DNA of 64,000 nt from Solirubrobacterales bacterium (GTDB taxonomy: Bacteria > Actinomycetota > Thermoleophilia > Solirubrobacterales > Solirubrobacteraceae): contig PLFX01000026.1 in the NCBI GenBank assembly GCA_003138355.1, forward strand, positions 46,686-110,685, given 5' to 3'. Numbering within the stretch: the stretch's first letter is position 1; every line of letters starts with the position of its first letter. The notes below the pieces were generated by a model. That model made no database searches and was not told where the DNA came from. It worked only from the letters and a program-made list of their open reading frames with translations. Shown here in pieces: positions 20,832-30,481 of the stretch. A program made the translations under genes and the position numbers.

Positions 20832-22997
20832 CTATGGCGGCGCGGTGCCTCCGCCGGCTGGCGGGGTCGTGCCGGCGCCCCCGGTGGTCGTGCCGGCGCC
20901 CCCGGTGGTCGTGCCGGCGCCCCCGGTGGTCGTGCCGCCACCGCCCGCTGGCGTCGTCGTCGGTGTCCCGGTCGTCGTGCCGCCGTTGCCGCCGCCTGCG
21001 CCTCCGCCCTGGTGGTGCTTGTGCTTGCTGGGCGCTTTGTAACTGGCGAAGCCGAGCGCCTGGAAGCGGCCGCTGAACGGCACGAACGTCATCGACGGCG
21101 CACTCGCGAACTTCGCGCATGGAGGCGTCGCGAGTGTCTCCATTGTGTCGTGCCAGATCTCGGCCGGGAGCAGGCCGCCGTACTGCGGCTGGCCCTGGAC
21201 GTCGTTCATCGAGATGTCGCGTTGCGGGTAGCCCATCCAGACGACCGCGGTGAGGTTCGGAGTGAATCCGTCGAGCCATGCATCGACGAGCTTCGAGGTC
21301 GTGCCGGTCTTGGCTGCGCTCGGACAGCCGATCGCCGACAGCGTCGCGGTACCGTAGAGCACGTTCTGCTCGAGGATCTGCTGCTCGACCGCGGTTGCGG
21401 CGCTCGAGAGGACCTTGACGCGCTGGGGCTTGCCCCAGCTGCGGTCGACGCGGCCGTTCGGGAAGACGACCTTGGTGATCGCGATCTGCTTGTTGCGCCA
21501 GCCGCCGTCGGCGAGCGTCGAGTAGACGTTCGCCATCTCGAGCGGCGTCACGCCGTAGGTGAGGCCGCCGAGCGCCTCGGCGGGGAAGCTGTCGAGGTGC
21601 GTCGTCACGCCCAGCTGATACGCCATCGCCGTGACCGTGTTCTCGCCAAGGTCGGCGGCGAGCTGCGCGAAGACCGTGTTGTCGGAGGCGACGAGCGCCT
21701 GCTCGAGGTTGAGCGGGGCATTGAGGCTGCCGCCGTTGTCGATCGAGACGGTGTAGGTCGGATACTCGGGGCCGAGCCAGCCGGCCGGGAGTGTGTGCGA
21801 GAGATATTCGGTCGTGAACGGGTCGATCCCGCGCGCGAGCGCGTCGGCGAGCACGATCGCCTTGAACGTCGAGCCGGGCTGGCGGTGGGCCTGCGTGGCG
21901 TAGTCGACCTGGTTCTGCGGATAGCTCCCGGACTGCGCCATCGCGAGGACGTGGCCGTTGTGCGGGTCCTCGATCACCTCCGCCGACGCCGGGTCCCCGG
22001 GCGCGACGAGCACGCGGCGGATCGCGGCGTTCGCCAGGTACTCGATAGACGGGTTGAGCGTGGTGTATACGCGCAGGCCCCCGTCCTGGACCTCCCGGAC
22101 TCCGTAGCGGTGCTCGAGCTGCGCGACGATCCAGTTGAAGAAGTAGGGGTCCTTGTGCGTTGCGAAGCCGCCGCCGCGGTGCAGGTGCAGCGGCGCCGTT
22201 TCGGCCGCCTTCGCGCGCGCCGCACTGATGTATCCGAGCTCCGCCAGCTTCGTCAGTACTTCGTTGCGGCGCTGGATCGCGGCCAGCGGGTACTGCAGCG
22301 GGTCGTATTCGGAGGGAGCCTGCGGCAGGCCGGCGAGCAGCGCGGCCTGGTCGAGCGTGAGCTTCGAAGCTGGCTCGTCGAAGTACAGCTCGGCGGCGGC
22401 TTGCACGCCCAGCGCTTGCTGCCCGTCCACGGTTCCGTACGGCGTGTTGTTGAGGTAGGCCGTGAGGATCGCTTGCTTGGACATGTGCTGCGCGAGCCGC
22501 TCGGCGATCACCGCCTCCTTCACCTTTCTCTCGAAGCTCTCCTGATGGCCGAGGTAGAGGAGGTCGGCGAGCTGCATCGCGATCGTCGAGGCGCCCTGCA
22601 CGGGCTTGCCCGTCACGAGGTCGGCGACCGCGGCGCGGATGATCGACGGCAGGTCGATCGCGCCGGTCTGGTAGAAGCGCTGGTCCTCGATCGCGATGAT
22701 CGCTTCCTGCATGATCGGCGGGATCTGCGAGGCGGCGATCGGTATTCGCACGGAGTTGGCGGGGATGATCCCGAGCTCCTCGCCGTTTGCGGCGTAGATG
22801 ACCGAGCTCGTCACCTGCTCGACCGGCTTCAGCTTGTTGAACGCGGGAGTCCCGTTCGCCACTGACGCGACGTAGCCGACGGCGAGTCCGACGGCACCGA
22901 GCGCCACGGCGATCGCTCCCAAGCCGAAGATCAGGGCCAGCCGGCCCGTTCCGCTGCTGCGCCTGCGACGGCGGCGCTGTCGTTCGTGCGAGGTCAT
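20832..22997 (-). CDS. Class A penicillin-binding protein (bifunctional transglycosylase/transpeptidase)
   Basis: A 721-residue peptidoglycan polymerase. A basic cytoplasmic start ([13 protein letters not shown]) precedes one membrane helix ([20 protein letters not shown]). The GT51 domain shows [34 protein letters not shown] and [20 protein letters not shown]. The penicillin-binding domain has the serine motif [13 protein letters not shown] in [10 protein letters not shown] and KTGTT ([11 protein letters not shown]). The C-terminal 60 residues are a low-complexity Gly/Thr/Pro tail made by a 21-bp repeat. I start at ATG 22997; the open frame upstream lacks family features. The gene is divergent from the HAD gene. 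Confidence 0.93.
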   Translation of the reverse strand: MTSHERQRRRRRRSSGTGRLALIFGLGAIAVALGAVGLAVGYVASVANGTPAFNKLKPVEQVTSSVIYAANGEELGIIPANSVRIPIAASQIPPIMQEAIIAIEDQRFYQTGAIDLPSIIRAAVADLVTGKPVQGASTIAMQLADLLYLGHQESFERKVKEAVIAERLAQHMSKQAILTAYLNNTPYGTVDGQQALGVQAAAELYFDEPASKLTLDQAALLAGLPQAPSEYDPLQYPLAAIQRRNEVLTKLAELGYISAARAKAAETAPLHLHRGGGFATHKDPYFFNWIVAQLEHRYGVREVQDGGLRVYTTLNPSIEYLANAAIRRVLVAPGDPASAEVIEDPHNGHVLAMAQSGSYPQNQVDYATQAHRQPGSTFKAIVLADALARGIDPFTTEYLSHTLPAGWLGPEYPTYTVSIDNGGSLNAPLNLEQALVASDNTVFAQLAADLGENTVTAMAYQLGVTTHLDSFPAEALGGLTYGVTPLEMANVYSTLADGGWRNKQIAITKVVFPNGRVDRSWGKPQRVKVLSSAATAVEQQILEQNVLYGTATLSAIGCPSAAKTGTTSKLVDAWLDGFTPNLTAVVWMGYPQRDISMNDVQGQPQYGGLLPAEIWHDTMETLATPPCAKFASAPSMTFVPFSGRFQALGFASYKAPSKHKHHQGGGAGGGNGGTTTGTPTTTPAGGGGTTTGGAGTTTGGAGTTTGGAGTTPPAGGGTAPP
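20866..20928 (+). repeat. Three perfect 21-bp tandem repeats in the PBP tail
   Basis: The unit GTCGTGCCGGCGCCCCCGGT plus G occurs three times head to tail without mismatch, with a degenerate fourth. It encodes repeated (GGAGTTT) heptads at the protein C terminus, so copy changes would keep the frame. Confidence 0.9.
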
Positions 22998-23083
22998 TTG
23001 CGATTCCGCCCGACGATGGTCGATTCTTGCACAGCGATCCGCGCCGCTTCGCAGGCGATCCTGCGCTGGCATGATCGCCCGCG

Positions 23084-23767
23084 ATGCACGATCTGATCTT
23101 TTCGTCGCGTCGCGCTGTCTTCCTCGACGCGCTCGGGACGCTGATCCGGTTGCGGGAACCCTGGCCGGCGCTGCGCGAGCTCCTGCACCGGCGCAACGGC
23201 GTCGAGGTGAGCCTCGCGGACGCGCACCGCGCGATGCTCGTCGAGATGGGCTATTACCGCGCGCACTGCATCCGCGCCGCCGACGGCACAAGCCTCGAAG
23301 CCCTGCGCCGCGAGTGCGCCGAGATCCTGCGGGCCGAGCTCGCGCTCGATCTGCCCGTCGAGGATCTGATCCCGACGCTGCTCGACGCGCTGCACTTCGA
23401 GCCTTATGCCGACACCGTGCCGGCGCTGCGGACGTGGCGGGCTAGCGGTCTGCGCGTCATCGTCGTGAGCAACTGGGACGTGTCCCTGCACGATGTGCTG
23501 CGCCGGACTCGTCTCGACGTGCTGCTCGACGGCGTCGTATGCTCGGCCGAGGTCGGGCGCTCGAAGCCCGATCCTGCGACCTTCGTCGCCGCGCTCGAGC
23601 TTGCCGGCGTCGCGGCGGAGGAGGCGGTGCACATCGGCGACAGCGTCGAGGAGGACGTCGCAGGCGCCCGCGCGGCGGGGATCGAGCCGTGGCTGCTCGT
23701 CCGCGACGCGGGGCGCGCCCAGGCGCCGGCCGGCACCAGAACACTCGCTAGTCTGCGCGAAGCGTGA
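23084..23767 (+). CDS. HAD-superfamily hydrolase
   Basis: A 227-residue phosphatase-type protein. Motif I is [13 protein letters not shown] (nucleophile Asp; the second Asp is replaced by Leu, as in many HAD subfamilies). Motif II is [11 protein letters not shown], the lysine lies in [14 protein letters not shown], and motif IV is [18 protein letters not shown] helical cap lies between motifs I and II. CATGAT stands 8 nt before the ATG. The stop overlaps the next start as GTGA. Substrate unknown. Confidence 0.85.
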   Translation: MHDLIFSSRRAVFLDALGTLIRLREPWPALRELLHRRNGVEVSLADAHRAMLVEMGYYRAHCIRAADGTSLEALRRECAEILRAELALDLPVEDLIPTLLDALHFEPYADTVPALRTWRASGLRVIVVSNWDVSLHDVLRRTRLDVLLDGVVCSAEVGRSKPDPATFVAALELAGVAAEEAVHIGDSVEEDVAGARAAGIEPWLLVRDAGRAQAPAGTRTLASLREA

Positions 23768-24573
23768 GCGACGCCAACAACTGGAACCCCTGGTACGCGC
23801 CGCTCGCACTCGTCGTCGCCCTCGTCGCAGAGACCGTCGTCGGCCTGGTGGTTCTTCTCGTCGGGCTCGGCGGGCACGTCACGCAAGCCCAGGCGAACAA
23901 CCCGCCGCCGGCGATCACCGATGTCGCGACGGCGCTCGGCGAGGCGTGCTTCGTCCTCGTGGCGCTCTGGCTCGCCTCCTGGCGCGGGCGTCCGATCCCG
24001 GCCGAGTTCGGCCTGCGCCGCCCGCTCGTCGGGGTCCGCCGCGCACTGCTCGCGATCGTCATCGGCTACGTCGCGTTCCTCGCTCTGGCGGCGGCCTGGA
24101 CCGCGATCGTGAACACGAGCGCAAACGAGAAGTACCTCGTCAAGGACGTCGGCGCGACGCAGGCCGGCGCCTGGGGTGTCCTCGGCTCCGTGCTGGTCCT
24201 CGTCGTGATCGCGCCATTCTGCGAGGAGTTCCTGTTCCGCGGCTTCATCTTCGGCGCGCTGCGCAACTGGCGCGGGCCGATCGTCGCGGCACTGCTCACC
24301 GGCATCCTGTTCGGCGCGGTCCACGTAGGCTCCGCGCCGGCCGTCGATCTCGTCCCGCTCGCCGTTCTCGGGGTGATCCTCTGCGCCATCCGCCAGCTCA
24401 CGGGCTCGGTCTACCCGGGAATCGTGATGCATGCGTTCAACAACTCGGTCGCACTCGTCGTCACCGCCGGCTGGAGCTTCGCGGCCTTCTGCGGCGTCTT
24501 CGCCGGCTCGCTCGCGCTCGGCGCGGCACTGATCGCCGTCGCCCAACGCGGCCTGCACGAGCAGCTCGTATGA
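23764..24573 (+). CDS. CPBP-family intramembrane metalloprotease
   Basis: A 269-residue polytopic protein with about eight hydrophobic segments. CPBP (CAAX protease/Abi) motifs are FCEEFLFRGFIFGALRNW (glutamate pair and arginine), FGAVHVG (His) and VMHAFNNSV (His/Asn), which together form the metal-dependent active site in the membrane. The GTG overlaps the HAD stop, and TAGTCT lies 9 nt upstream. Its stop overlaps the pyrE start as ATGA. Members process prenylated or peptide substrates or act in immunity and peptide self-protection; nothing here indicates which. Confidence 0.86.
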   Translation: MSDANNWNPWYAPLALVVALVAETVVGLVVLLVGLGGHVTQAQANNPPPAITDVATALGEACFVLVALWLASWRGRPIPAEFGLRRPLVGVRRALLAIVIGYVAFLALAAAWTAIVNTSANEKYLVKDVGATQAGAWGVLGSVLVLVVIAPFCEEFLFRGFIFGALRNWRGPIVAALLTGILFGAVHVGSAPAVDLVPLAVLGVILCAIRQLTGSVYPGIVMHAFNNSVALVVTAGWSFAAFCGVFAGSLALGAALIAVAQRGLHEQLV

Positions 24574-25115
24574 GCGCGCGCGAGGCCCTGATCGCCGAGT
24601 TGCGCGAGCACGCGCTCGTGATCGGCGACGTCGTCCTGACGAGCGGGCGGCGCGCGTCCTACTACATCGACGCGAAGCGAGCGATCCTGCTCCCCGCGGG
24701 CTTCGCCGCGCTCGCCGAGCTGCTAGCCGCCCAGGCGCGCGATTGGGGCGCGACCGCGGTCGGCGGCATGACGATGGGCGCCGACGCTCCCGCCTGCGCG
24801 GCCCTCGCGGGCGGTGCCGAATGCAAAGCGTTCTTTGTTCGCAAAGACGTCAAGGAGCACGGTCTCAGCCGCCGCATCGAGGGCCCGCCGCTCCTCCTGT
24901 CGGACCGCTGCATGGTCGTCGAGGATGTCGTCTCGACCGGCGGCTCGACGATCGCGGCAATCGAGGCGCTGCGCGCCGAGGGCCACACGATCTGCGGCGT
25001 CGTGACGATCCTCGACCGTTTGATGGGGGGCCGCGAGGCGATCGAGGCAGCGACCGACGCACCGTACAGCGTTCTGACGACGATCGACGACGTCTACCCC
25101 GACCGCCCGCGATGA
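24570..25115 (+). CDS. pyrE: Orotate phosphoribosyltransferase
   Basis: A 181-residue pyrimidine-biosynthesis enzyme joining orotate and PRPP to give OMP. Key elements are LTSGRRASYYIDAKRAIL near the N terminus, the catalytic-loop region FFVRKDVKEHGLSRRIEGP and the PRPP-binding CMVVEDVVSTGGSTIAAI. The ATG overlaps the CPBP protease stop (ATGA). It is the last gene of a HAD-CPBP-pyrE run and is followed by a strong hairpin. Confidence 0.94.
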   Translation: MSAREALIAELREHALVIGDVVLTSGRRASYYIDAKRAILLPAGFAALAELLAAQARDWGATAVGGMTMGADAPACAALAGGAECKAFFVRKDVKEHGLSRRIEGPPLLLSDRCMVVEDVVSTGGSTIAAIEALRAEGHTICGVVTILDRLMGGREAIEAATDAPYSVLTTIDDVYPDRPR

Positions 25116-25166
25116 ACGTCTTCCGCCCAATCTGGCAAAGCACGCCCGCTTGAAGCCAACGGAGGG

Positions 25167-25189
25167 CGATCCCGCCTTCGGCGGGATCG
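25167..25189. terminator. Hairpin between pyrE and tRNA-Arg
   Basis: A perfect 10-bp stem (CGATCCCGCC and its complement) encloses a TTC loop. Placed between convergent pyrE and tRNA-Arg, it could serve both. No T-run is present. Confidence 0.6.
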
Positions 25190-25199
25190 GCCCGACGTG

Positions 25200-25271
25200 T
25201 GCCCCCGCCAGGAGTCGAACCTGGATTTGCCGCTTAGGAGGCGGCCGTCTTGTCCATTGGACTACGAGGGC
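25200..25271 (-). tRNA. tRNA-Arg (anticodon CCT)
   Basis: A 72-nt cloverleaf read on the minus strand. The acceptor stem GCCCTCG pairs with CGGGGGC (one G-T pair), the anticodon loop CTCCTAA gives anticodon CCT for AGG codons, and the T arm carries GGTTCGACTCC. The discriminator base is A; CCA is not encoded. Confidence 0.93.
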
Positions 25272-25286
25272 GCGGCCCTCAGGATG

Positions 25287-25898
25287 TCACGCCTTTGCGT
25301 CGTCCTCGTACAGCGACTCGCGCGCGAGCTCGCTGCCGGCGGCGTCGTAGAGGCGGATCTCCAGCAGCTTCCCGTCGAAGTCGTCGGGCGCGAGCAGCGT
25401 GAAGCGGTCCCCGGACAGCCCGCACTCGTCGACGGTGAGCTCGCCGAGCTCGGCTGTCGCGACGCTGCCGCCGGCGACGAGCGTGCGGCCCCACACGAGG
25501 GTCATCGAGGCGCTGGCGCCGGTGACACCACGCCAGCCCCCGATCACCTCGTCGCACAGATCGATCTGCCAATCGGGGTTGGTATCGGCGGTCTCGTCGG
25601 TGTAGTCCGCGTAGGCAGCGAAGTCGGTCGGCTCGGCGCCGTCGGAGGGAACCGAGTACATCACGTACCCGTAGACCTCGAGACCGTCCGCGCTCGCCGC
25701 GGTGACCGGCACGTATGTATAGCCGTGCCAGGAGCGATCGGGGAAGAAGGACAGGACGCCGGGTTCGCCGATCCCGTCGAGCCGCTGCACCGCATCGAGG
25801 AACTCGGCGCGCAAGCGGTCGGCGAAGCGACCGTGCGGGGTCGGACCCTGCGGCGGTTCGGCGACGTAGCGCGGGACGATCTCGCCGGTGGGTGGCAT
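25287..25898 (-). CDS. Conserved-looking protein of unknown function
   Basis: I do not recognise this 203-residue soluble protein. It has no signal peptide or membrane segment, is acidic, and reads like a compact beta-rich domain (DRSWHGYTYVPVTAASADGL, GGWRGVTGASASMTLVWGRT, ELTVDECGLSGDRFTLLAPD). The ATG at 25898 has TATCCT 11 nt upstream, which supports the start and an independent promoter. It lies 26 nt after the broken ftsH and just upstream of tRNA-Arg. Codon use resembles that of its neighbours, so I take it as a real gene. Confidence 0.7.
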   Translation of the reverse strand: MPPTGEIVPRYVAEPPQGPTPHGRFADRLRAEFLDAVQRLDGIGEPGVLSFFPDRSWHGYTYVPVTAASADGLEVYGYVMYSVPSDGAEPTDFAAYADYTDETADTNPDWQIDLCDEVIGGWRGVTGASASMTLVWGRTLVAGGSVATAELGELTVDECGLSGDRFTLLAPDDFDGKLLEIRLYDAAGSELARESLYEDDAKA

Positions 25899-25909
25899 TG
25901 CAGGCGCGG

Positions 25910-25915
25910 AGGATA
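25910..25915 (-). promoter_or_regulatory. -10 box (TATCCT) before the unknown gene
   Basis: TATCCT ends 11 nt before the ATG at 25898 in the 26-nt gap after ftsH. Confidence 0.4.
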
Positions 25916-25924
25916 CGCGGTCGC

Positions 25925-27819
25925 CTACGCGACCGCGTTTGGCTCGGGCTCGGGCATCTGGGTGGTAAGCCCAGCGGCGGTGTAGGCGTCGATCATGTCG
26001 AGCGTCTCCGCTTTCAACAGCGCCTGCGCGAGCGACTCGAGCTGGTCGCGGTGCGCGCGCAGTAGCTCGGTCGCGTCCTTGTGCGCGTCCTCCACGAGGT
26101 TGTGCACCTCCTCGTCGACGACCCGCTGTGTATCGGCGGAGGTCTCGCTCGCGCCCGGCAGCCACAGGCCGTCGCCGTCGCTGGGGAGCACCGCGACCGG
26201 CCCGATCCGCTCGCTCATCCCCCAGCGGCCGACCATCTGACGCGCGATCTGCGTGAGCTGCTGGATATCGGACTCGGCGCCGGTCGTGTAGGTGTCGTAG
26301 ACGACTTCCTCGGCTGCGCGCCCGCCGAGCGCGACGAGGATCTTCGCGTGCAGCTCCTCGCGGGAGTAGCTGACGCGGTCGCTGTCGGGGGTCGACAGGG
26401 TCACGCCGAGCGCCAGCCCGCGCGGGATGATCGAAACCTTGCGAACCGGGTCTGCACCGGGCGTGAGCATCCCGATCAGCGCGTGACCCGACTCGTGGTA
26501 TGCGGTGCGCTCGCGGTCGGCCGGCGTCAGCAGGATCCCGCGCGGCGCACCGAGCATGAGCTTTTCGAGCGAGTCCGTGAAGTCCGCCAGCTCGACCGCG
26601 TCGTGGTTGCGCCGCGCGCCGAGCAGCGCTGCCTCGTTGCAGAGGTTCGCGAGATCGGCGCCGACCATGCCGGGGGTTGCGGCCGCGATCTCGTCGAGAT
26701 CGACGGTCTTGCCGAGCGGGATCCCCTTCGTGTGGACATCGAGGATCAGCCCGCGGCCGGTGCGGTCGGGCGGCTGGACGGCGACACGCCGGTCGAAGCG
26801 CCCGGCGCGCAGCAACGCCGGGTCGAGCACGTCGGGCCGGTTGGTCGCCGCGAGCACGACGACGGCCTCGTTGCCTTCGAAGCCGTCGAGCTCGGTGAGG
26901 ATCTGGTCGAGCGTCTGCTCGCGCTCGTCGTTGGCGCCCGTCACCGAGACCGATCCCTGGCGCGATCGGCCGATCGCGTCGAGCTCGTCGATGAAGATGA
27001 TCGAGGGCTGCGCTGCGCGGGCCTGCGTGAACAGGTCGCGCACGCGCGACCTGTTCCGGGCGGGCCCGAGAGGAGCACGCCGTGCGGCATCCGCCCGCCG
27101 AGGCGCGTGTAGCGCGTCGGATCGCGCAGAAAGTCGACGATCTCCGACAGCTCGGATTTGGCCTCGTCGATGCCTGCCACGTCAGCGAACGTGACGGGGA
27201 TGCTCTGAGCATCGACGAGGCGTGCGCGCGAGCGGCCGAAGGCGCCGAGCGCGCCCATCCCGCCGCCGGCCCGCGACATCGCGCGAAAGCCCCAGATCAA
27301 GAGGCCGACGAAGAGGATCGTCGGTCCGAAGCCGAGCAGCAGCTCGACGAGGACCGACTGCCCGCTCGTGCTCGCCTTGACCTCGACGTTCTGAGCCTCG
27401 AGCTGGGCGGTGAGCTGGGCATCGCTCCAGAACGCCGGAACCTGGGTCGCGAAGAGCGTGGTTGCGGTCGCCGTCTTCGAGGACGGCGGGTAACGGAGCT
27501 TGTGCTTGAAGTCGCCCTGAACCGAGTCGGCGGCGGTGCTGATCGAGCGGACCTCACCGGCGTGCAGGTCGCCGAGGAAAGTGCTGAACGGGATCGTGAC
27601 GCGCGGTTGACCGGATGGCGCGGCGAGGAGCAATGAGAGCCAGTTGAGCGCGAGCAGTCCGAGCACGAACCACAGAAACCAGCGGCTGCGATGCGGCGAC
27701 CGCGGTTGTGTCGGCGGCGCGCCGCGTCCGTCGGGCGCGGGCGAAACCTGCCAGCCGCGCTTGTCCCGGCCGAGCGGTGGGTGTGGTGGACGCGGTGGTC
27801 GATTCGCTTCGTCCGCCAT
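25925..27819 (-). pseudogene. ftsH: FtsH-type AAA+ zinc metalloprotease, disrupted by a deletion in the ATPase core
   Basis: The start at ATG 27819 encodes a cytosolic Pro-rich head, a membrane helix (WFLWFVLGLLALNWLSLLLA), a periplasmic part, a second helix (LLLGFGPTILFVGLLIWGF) and the AAA entry IPVTFADVAGIDEAKSELSE up to GVLLSGPPGTG. There the frame breaks. In a second frame, from about 27048, RDLFTQARAAQPSIIFIDEL resumes and continues through ATNRPDVLDPALLRAGRFDR, the zinc motif HESGH and the normal C terminus. The Walker A lysine and the pore loop (about 33 residues) are missing. A shift of this size matches about 100 nt lost. It is either a decayed gene or an assembly artefact; apart from the gap both halves look normal. 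Confidence 0.85.
27029..27056. repeat. Perfect palindrome at the ftsH breakpoint
   Basis: Arms of 13 nt (GAACAGGTCGCGC and its exact complement) flank AC. The left arm comes from the codons for RDLF and the right from GPPGTG, so the palindrome exists only because the intervening coding DNA is absent. Confidence 0.9.
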
Positions 27820-27838
27820 CAGCGGGACAGGATCGCGG

Positions 27839-28837
27839 TCAGCCACCGGCCGTTCCGGCTGTACGGGTCGCCGCCGGTGGGGCGACGAGCGCGGCGCCGA
27901 TTGCCCCGCCGAGATCGCCGAGCGCCGCCAGGTGTACGCGCGGTGGCCGCTCATCGGCGAAGAGGTGTGGCTGCATCGCGTTTGCGATGCGCTCGACGTA
28001 GGGCTGACCCAGCCGTAGTCCGAGGCCGCCGCCGATGATGACGGCCTCGAGGTCCAGCAGATTGATCGCCGAGGCGATCCCGGCTCCGAGCGCCGCAACG
28101 GCCCTGTCGATCAGCTCGTGCGCCACCTTGTCGTGGGCCTTCAGTGCGCGGTCCCAGATGCTGCTCGACAGGCGATCGCGCCCGTGCTCGCGCATCAGCT
28201 CGAAGAGCACCGTCTGCTCGCCGTCCTCGTGGAGCTTCCGGGCCCGCAGCTCGAGCGCGCCGCGCCCGGAGTACGCCTCGACGCAACCTTCGCGTCCACA
28301 GGTACACCGCCGGCCGCCCTCGCGCACGACCATGTGGCCGATCTCGCCCGCTCCGCCGCGCCCCAGCCACAGCTTTCGATCGATCACGACCCCGCCACCG
28401 ACGCCGGTGCCCCAGAACACCCCGATCAGATTCTCATACGGCAGTCCCGCGCCGAGCTCGAGCTCGGCGCTCGTAGCGACCTGGACGTCGTTGCCAAGCC
28501 CGACCGGTACGCGGAGGAGCGCCTCGAGCTTCGCCGCGAGCGGGAACGTGCCCTCCCACCCAGGGAGGTTGCGCGCGCCTGTGACCGTGCCGGCCTGACG
28601 GTCGACCTGCCCGGGCGAGCCGACGCCGACACCGGTCAGCTCGTGCGGCTCCACGCCCGCGGCCGTCGCGGCCTTCTGCATCGCCGCGGCCATCGCCGCC
28701 GCCACATCTGCGGGGCCGCCCGTGGTCGGCGTAGGCGATCGCGCACTGGCGAGCACATTGTGGGTCGCATCGACGACGATCGCCTCGATCTTGGTGCCTC
28801 CGAGATCGATGCCGCCGCGGAGCTCGCTCGCCGCCAT
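27839..28837 (-). CDS. ROK-family sugar kinase, probable glucokinase
   Basis: A 332-residue cytoplasmic kinase. The N-terminal phosphate loop is GGIDLGGTKIEAIVVD; the sugar-binding stretch is VGLGNDVQVA; the ROK signature includes GTGVGGGVVIDRKLWLGRGG, GEIGHMVVREG and the zinc motif CTCGREGCVEAYSG. A second glycine-rich loop is AVIIGGGLGL. These are features of ROK glucokinases. It begins 12 nt after the dtd stop, and TAACCT precedes the ATG by 9 nt, overlapping the dtd stop. Substrate (glucose, NAG or other) is not certain. Confidence 0.87.
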   Translation of the reverse strand: MAASELRGGIDLGGTKIEAIVVDATHNVLASARSPTPTTGGPADVAAAMAAAMQKAATAAGVEPHELTGVGVGSPGQVDRQAGTVTGARNLPGWEGTFPLAAKLEALLRVPVGLGNDVQVATSAELELGAGLPYENLIGVFWGTGVGGGVVIDRKLWLGRGGAGEIGHMVVREGGRRCTCGREGCVEAYSGRGALELRARKLHEDGEQTVLFELMREHGRDRLSSSIWDRALKAHDKVAHELIDRAVAALGAGIASAINLLDLEAVIIGGGLGLRLGQPYVERIANAMQPHLFADERPPRVHLAALGDLGGAIGAALVAPPAATRTAGTAGG

Positions 28838-28849
28838 TTGCAGCGGAGG

Positions 28850-29290
28850 TTACTGGGCGGTGGTGCGCGGACGCTCGAGCTCGAGCATCAGCGTCACCGG
28901 TCCGTCGTTGACAAGCTCGACCTCCATCATCGCGCCGAATCGGCCGCGGGCCGCGTCGAGAAGATCGCAGAACTCCTCGTAGAGCGAGCGCGCAAGCTCG
29001 GGTTCCGCGGCGGCAACGAAGCTCGGCCGCGTGCCCTTGCGCGCATCGCCGTACAGCGTGAACTGGCTGACGCAGAGGACCTCGCGCGCACCGAGCGGCT
29101 CGTTCATCCTGCCCTGCGCGTCGGGGAAGATCCGCAACGCCCGCACCTTCTCGGCGAGGCGCCTCGCGATCGCGCGGTCGTCGTCGTGGGTGACGCCGAC
29201 CAGGACGAGCAGCCCGGCGCCGATCGACGCGACGAGCTCGCCGTCGACGCTGACCGACGCCCGCGATACCCGCTGGACGAGCGCTCTCAC
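28850..29290 (-). CDS. dtd: D-aminoacyl-tRNA deacylase
   Basis: A 146-residue homodimeric enzyme that removes D-amino acids (and Gly from tRNA-Ala) mischarged on tRNA. Family marks are [40 protein letters not shown] (SQFTLY active-site motif), and [14 protein letters not shown] with the NDGPVT cis-Pro-type motif. It starts with GTG, overlapping the galT stop as GTGA. It belongs to a galT-dtd-ROK run. Confidence 0.93.
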   Translation of the reverse strand: MRALVQRVSRASVSVDGELVASIGAGLLVLVGVTHDDDRAIARRLAEKVRALRIFPDAQGRMNEPLGAREVLCVSQFTLYGDARKGTRPSFVAAAEPELARSLYEEFCDLLDAARGRFGAMMEVELVNDGPVTLMLELERPRTTAQ

Positions 29291-30252
29291 GCCGATCGCA
29301 GCTCGGCGGCCGCGCGCTCGGGCGCGATGCTGTTCAGGTGAAGCCCCGTCCCGAGCTCGAGGCCGGCGAGGCCCGAGAGCCTCGGAACGATGTCGATGCG
29401 CCAGCAGAAGTGCTCGGCGCCACGCGGTGCCGTCCGCACCCACAGGTTGAGCGGCACTCGCGCGCCGTGCGCTCGCGCGAGCCGGCCCAGCCCGTCGTGC
29501 AGCAGGCGCGTGCCCGTCGGGCCTTCGTCCTCGAAGCGCGGACGAGGCCTGCGCGGCGCAAGCAGCAGCTGGTAGGGAAGCCAGGAAGCGAAGGGCGTGA
29601 GCAGCACCGCTTCATCATCGATCGCGACGACGCGCTCGCGCCGGCGCACCTCCTCCGCCACCAGGTCGGCGAGCAGGTTGGCGCCCATCGTCCGCGTTGC
29701 GTAGGCCGCGAAGCGCTCGCGCTCACGCGCGATCAGGGCCGGCACGAAGTCGAGCGCATAGAGCTGGGCGTGCGTATGGGGGATCGACGCACCGCCGCCG
29801 TGGCCCTCGTTGACGCTGAGATGAAGGCACGCCGCGGCGGCATGCTCGCGCATCCGCAGACGCCAGGTCTCGACTGCCTCCACGAGCTCGTCCGCGTCGA
29901 GCTCGCCGATTGAATCGACCGGCCGGCGCGAGTTCACGATCACCTCGTGCGCGCCCCGCGCGGGCACTGTCGTGAAGAGATCCGGCTTGGCGTCTCGTTC
30001 GGGTTCGGGCAGACCATCCTGGAGCGCCGGGTAGAGATTGTCGAAGACGCGCACGCGCCAGCTGTCCGGATCCCCGGACACCTCGCGAACGGAGTAGAGC
30101 TCCGGCGGAGTCTGCGATTCGTTGCCGATTGCGAACGGATCGGGTGCGGTGTCGATCACGAGCGGATCCGAGTACGCGAACGGGCGCTCGGCGCGCGCCG
30201 GCGCGATAATCGTCCGCAGGCCACTCAACGGATCGACGCGAATCTCAGGCAT
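29287..30252 (-). CDS. galT: Galactose-1-phosphate uridylyltransferase family protein
   Basis: A 321-residue HIT-superfamily nucleotidyltransferase. It begins [20 protein letters not shown], with the FDNLYPAL region (NxxP) and a HIT site [14 protein letters not shown]; canonical GalT has H-P-H-x-Q, whereas here it is H-T-H-x-Q. A later [15 protein letters not shown] block matches the second HIT lobe. It lacks an obvious zinc CxxC pair. The sugar specificity is therefore less certain than the family. I chose ATG 30252; an in-frame start 18 nt upstream is possible. It begins a galT-dtd-ROK operon. Confidence 0.78.
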   Translation of the reverse strand: MPEIRVDPLSGLRTIIAPARAERPFAYSDPLVIDTAPDPFAIGNESQTPPELYSVREVSGDPDSWRVRVFDNLYPALQDGLPEPERDAKPDLFTTVPARGAHEVIVNSRRPVDSIGELDADELVEAVETWRLRMREHAAAACLHLSVNEGHGGGASIPHTHAQLYALDFVPALIARERERFAAYATRTMGANLLADLVAEEVRRRERVVAIDDEAVLLTPFASWLPYQLLLAPRRPRPRFEDEGPTGTRLLHDGLGRLARAHGARVPLNLWVRTAPRGAEHFCWRIDIVPRLSGLAGLELGTGLHLNSIAPERAAAELRSA

Positions 30253-30481
30253 ACGAGCGCGGGCAAGCACGCGATGCGCGCAGGGCCGGGCCTGCTTCGC
30301 CCGTCGGCAGCGGCGCTGCGACGACTGTGCCGGCCACGATTCTGTATTCCACGTGCGCTATCTTCCATGATGCAACGAGGACGCCTGTCTGTTCGGCATC
30401 CACCGCGACCGGCCAAACGCCGGAACGCCGAGTAGTAACGATCGCCTTAGCGACGCCCCTCTCAACCAGCTAGAGCCAGTC

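Noticed and set aside
20548..23196. An 880-codon minus-strand open frame continuing upstream of thiL
   Set aside because: It is the out-of-frame shadow of infA and the PBP gene; composition lacks any domain, and real genes occupy the other frame.
28850..28860. Independent promoter for the ROK gene (TAACCT overlapping the dtd stop)
   Set aside because: The box overlaps coding sequence and the genes are 12 nt apart, so an operon is the simpler reading; not listed as a feature.
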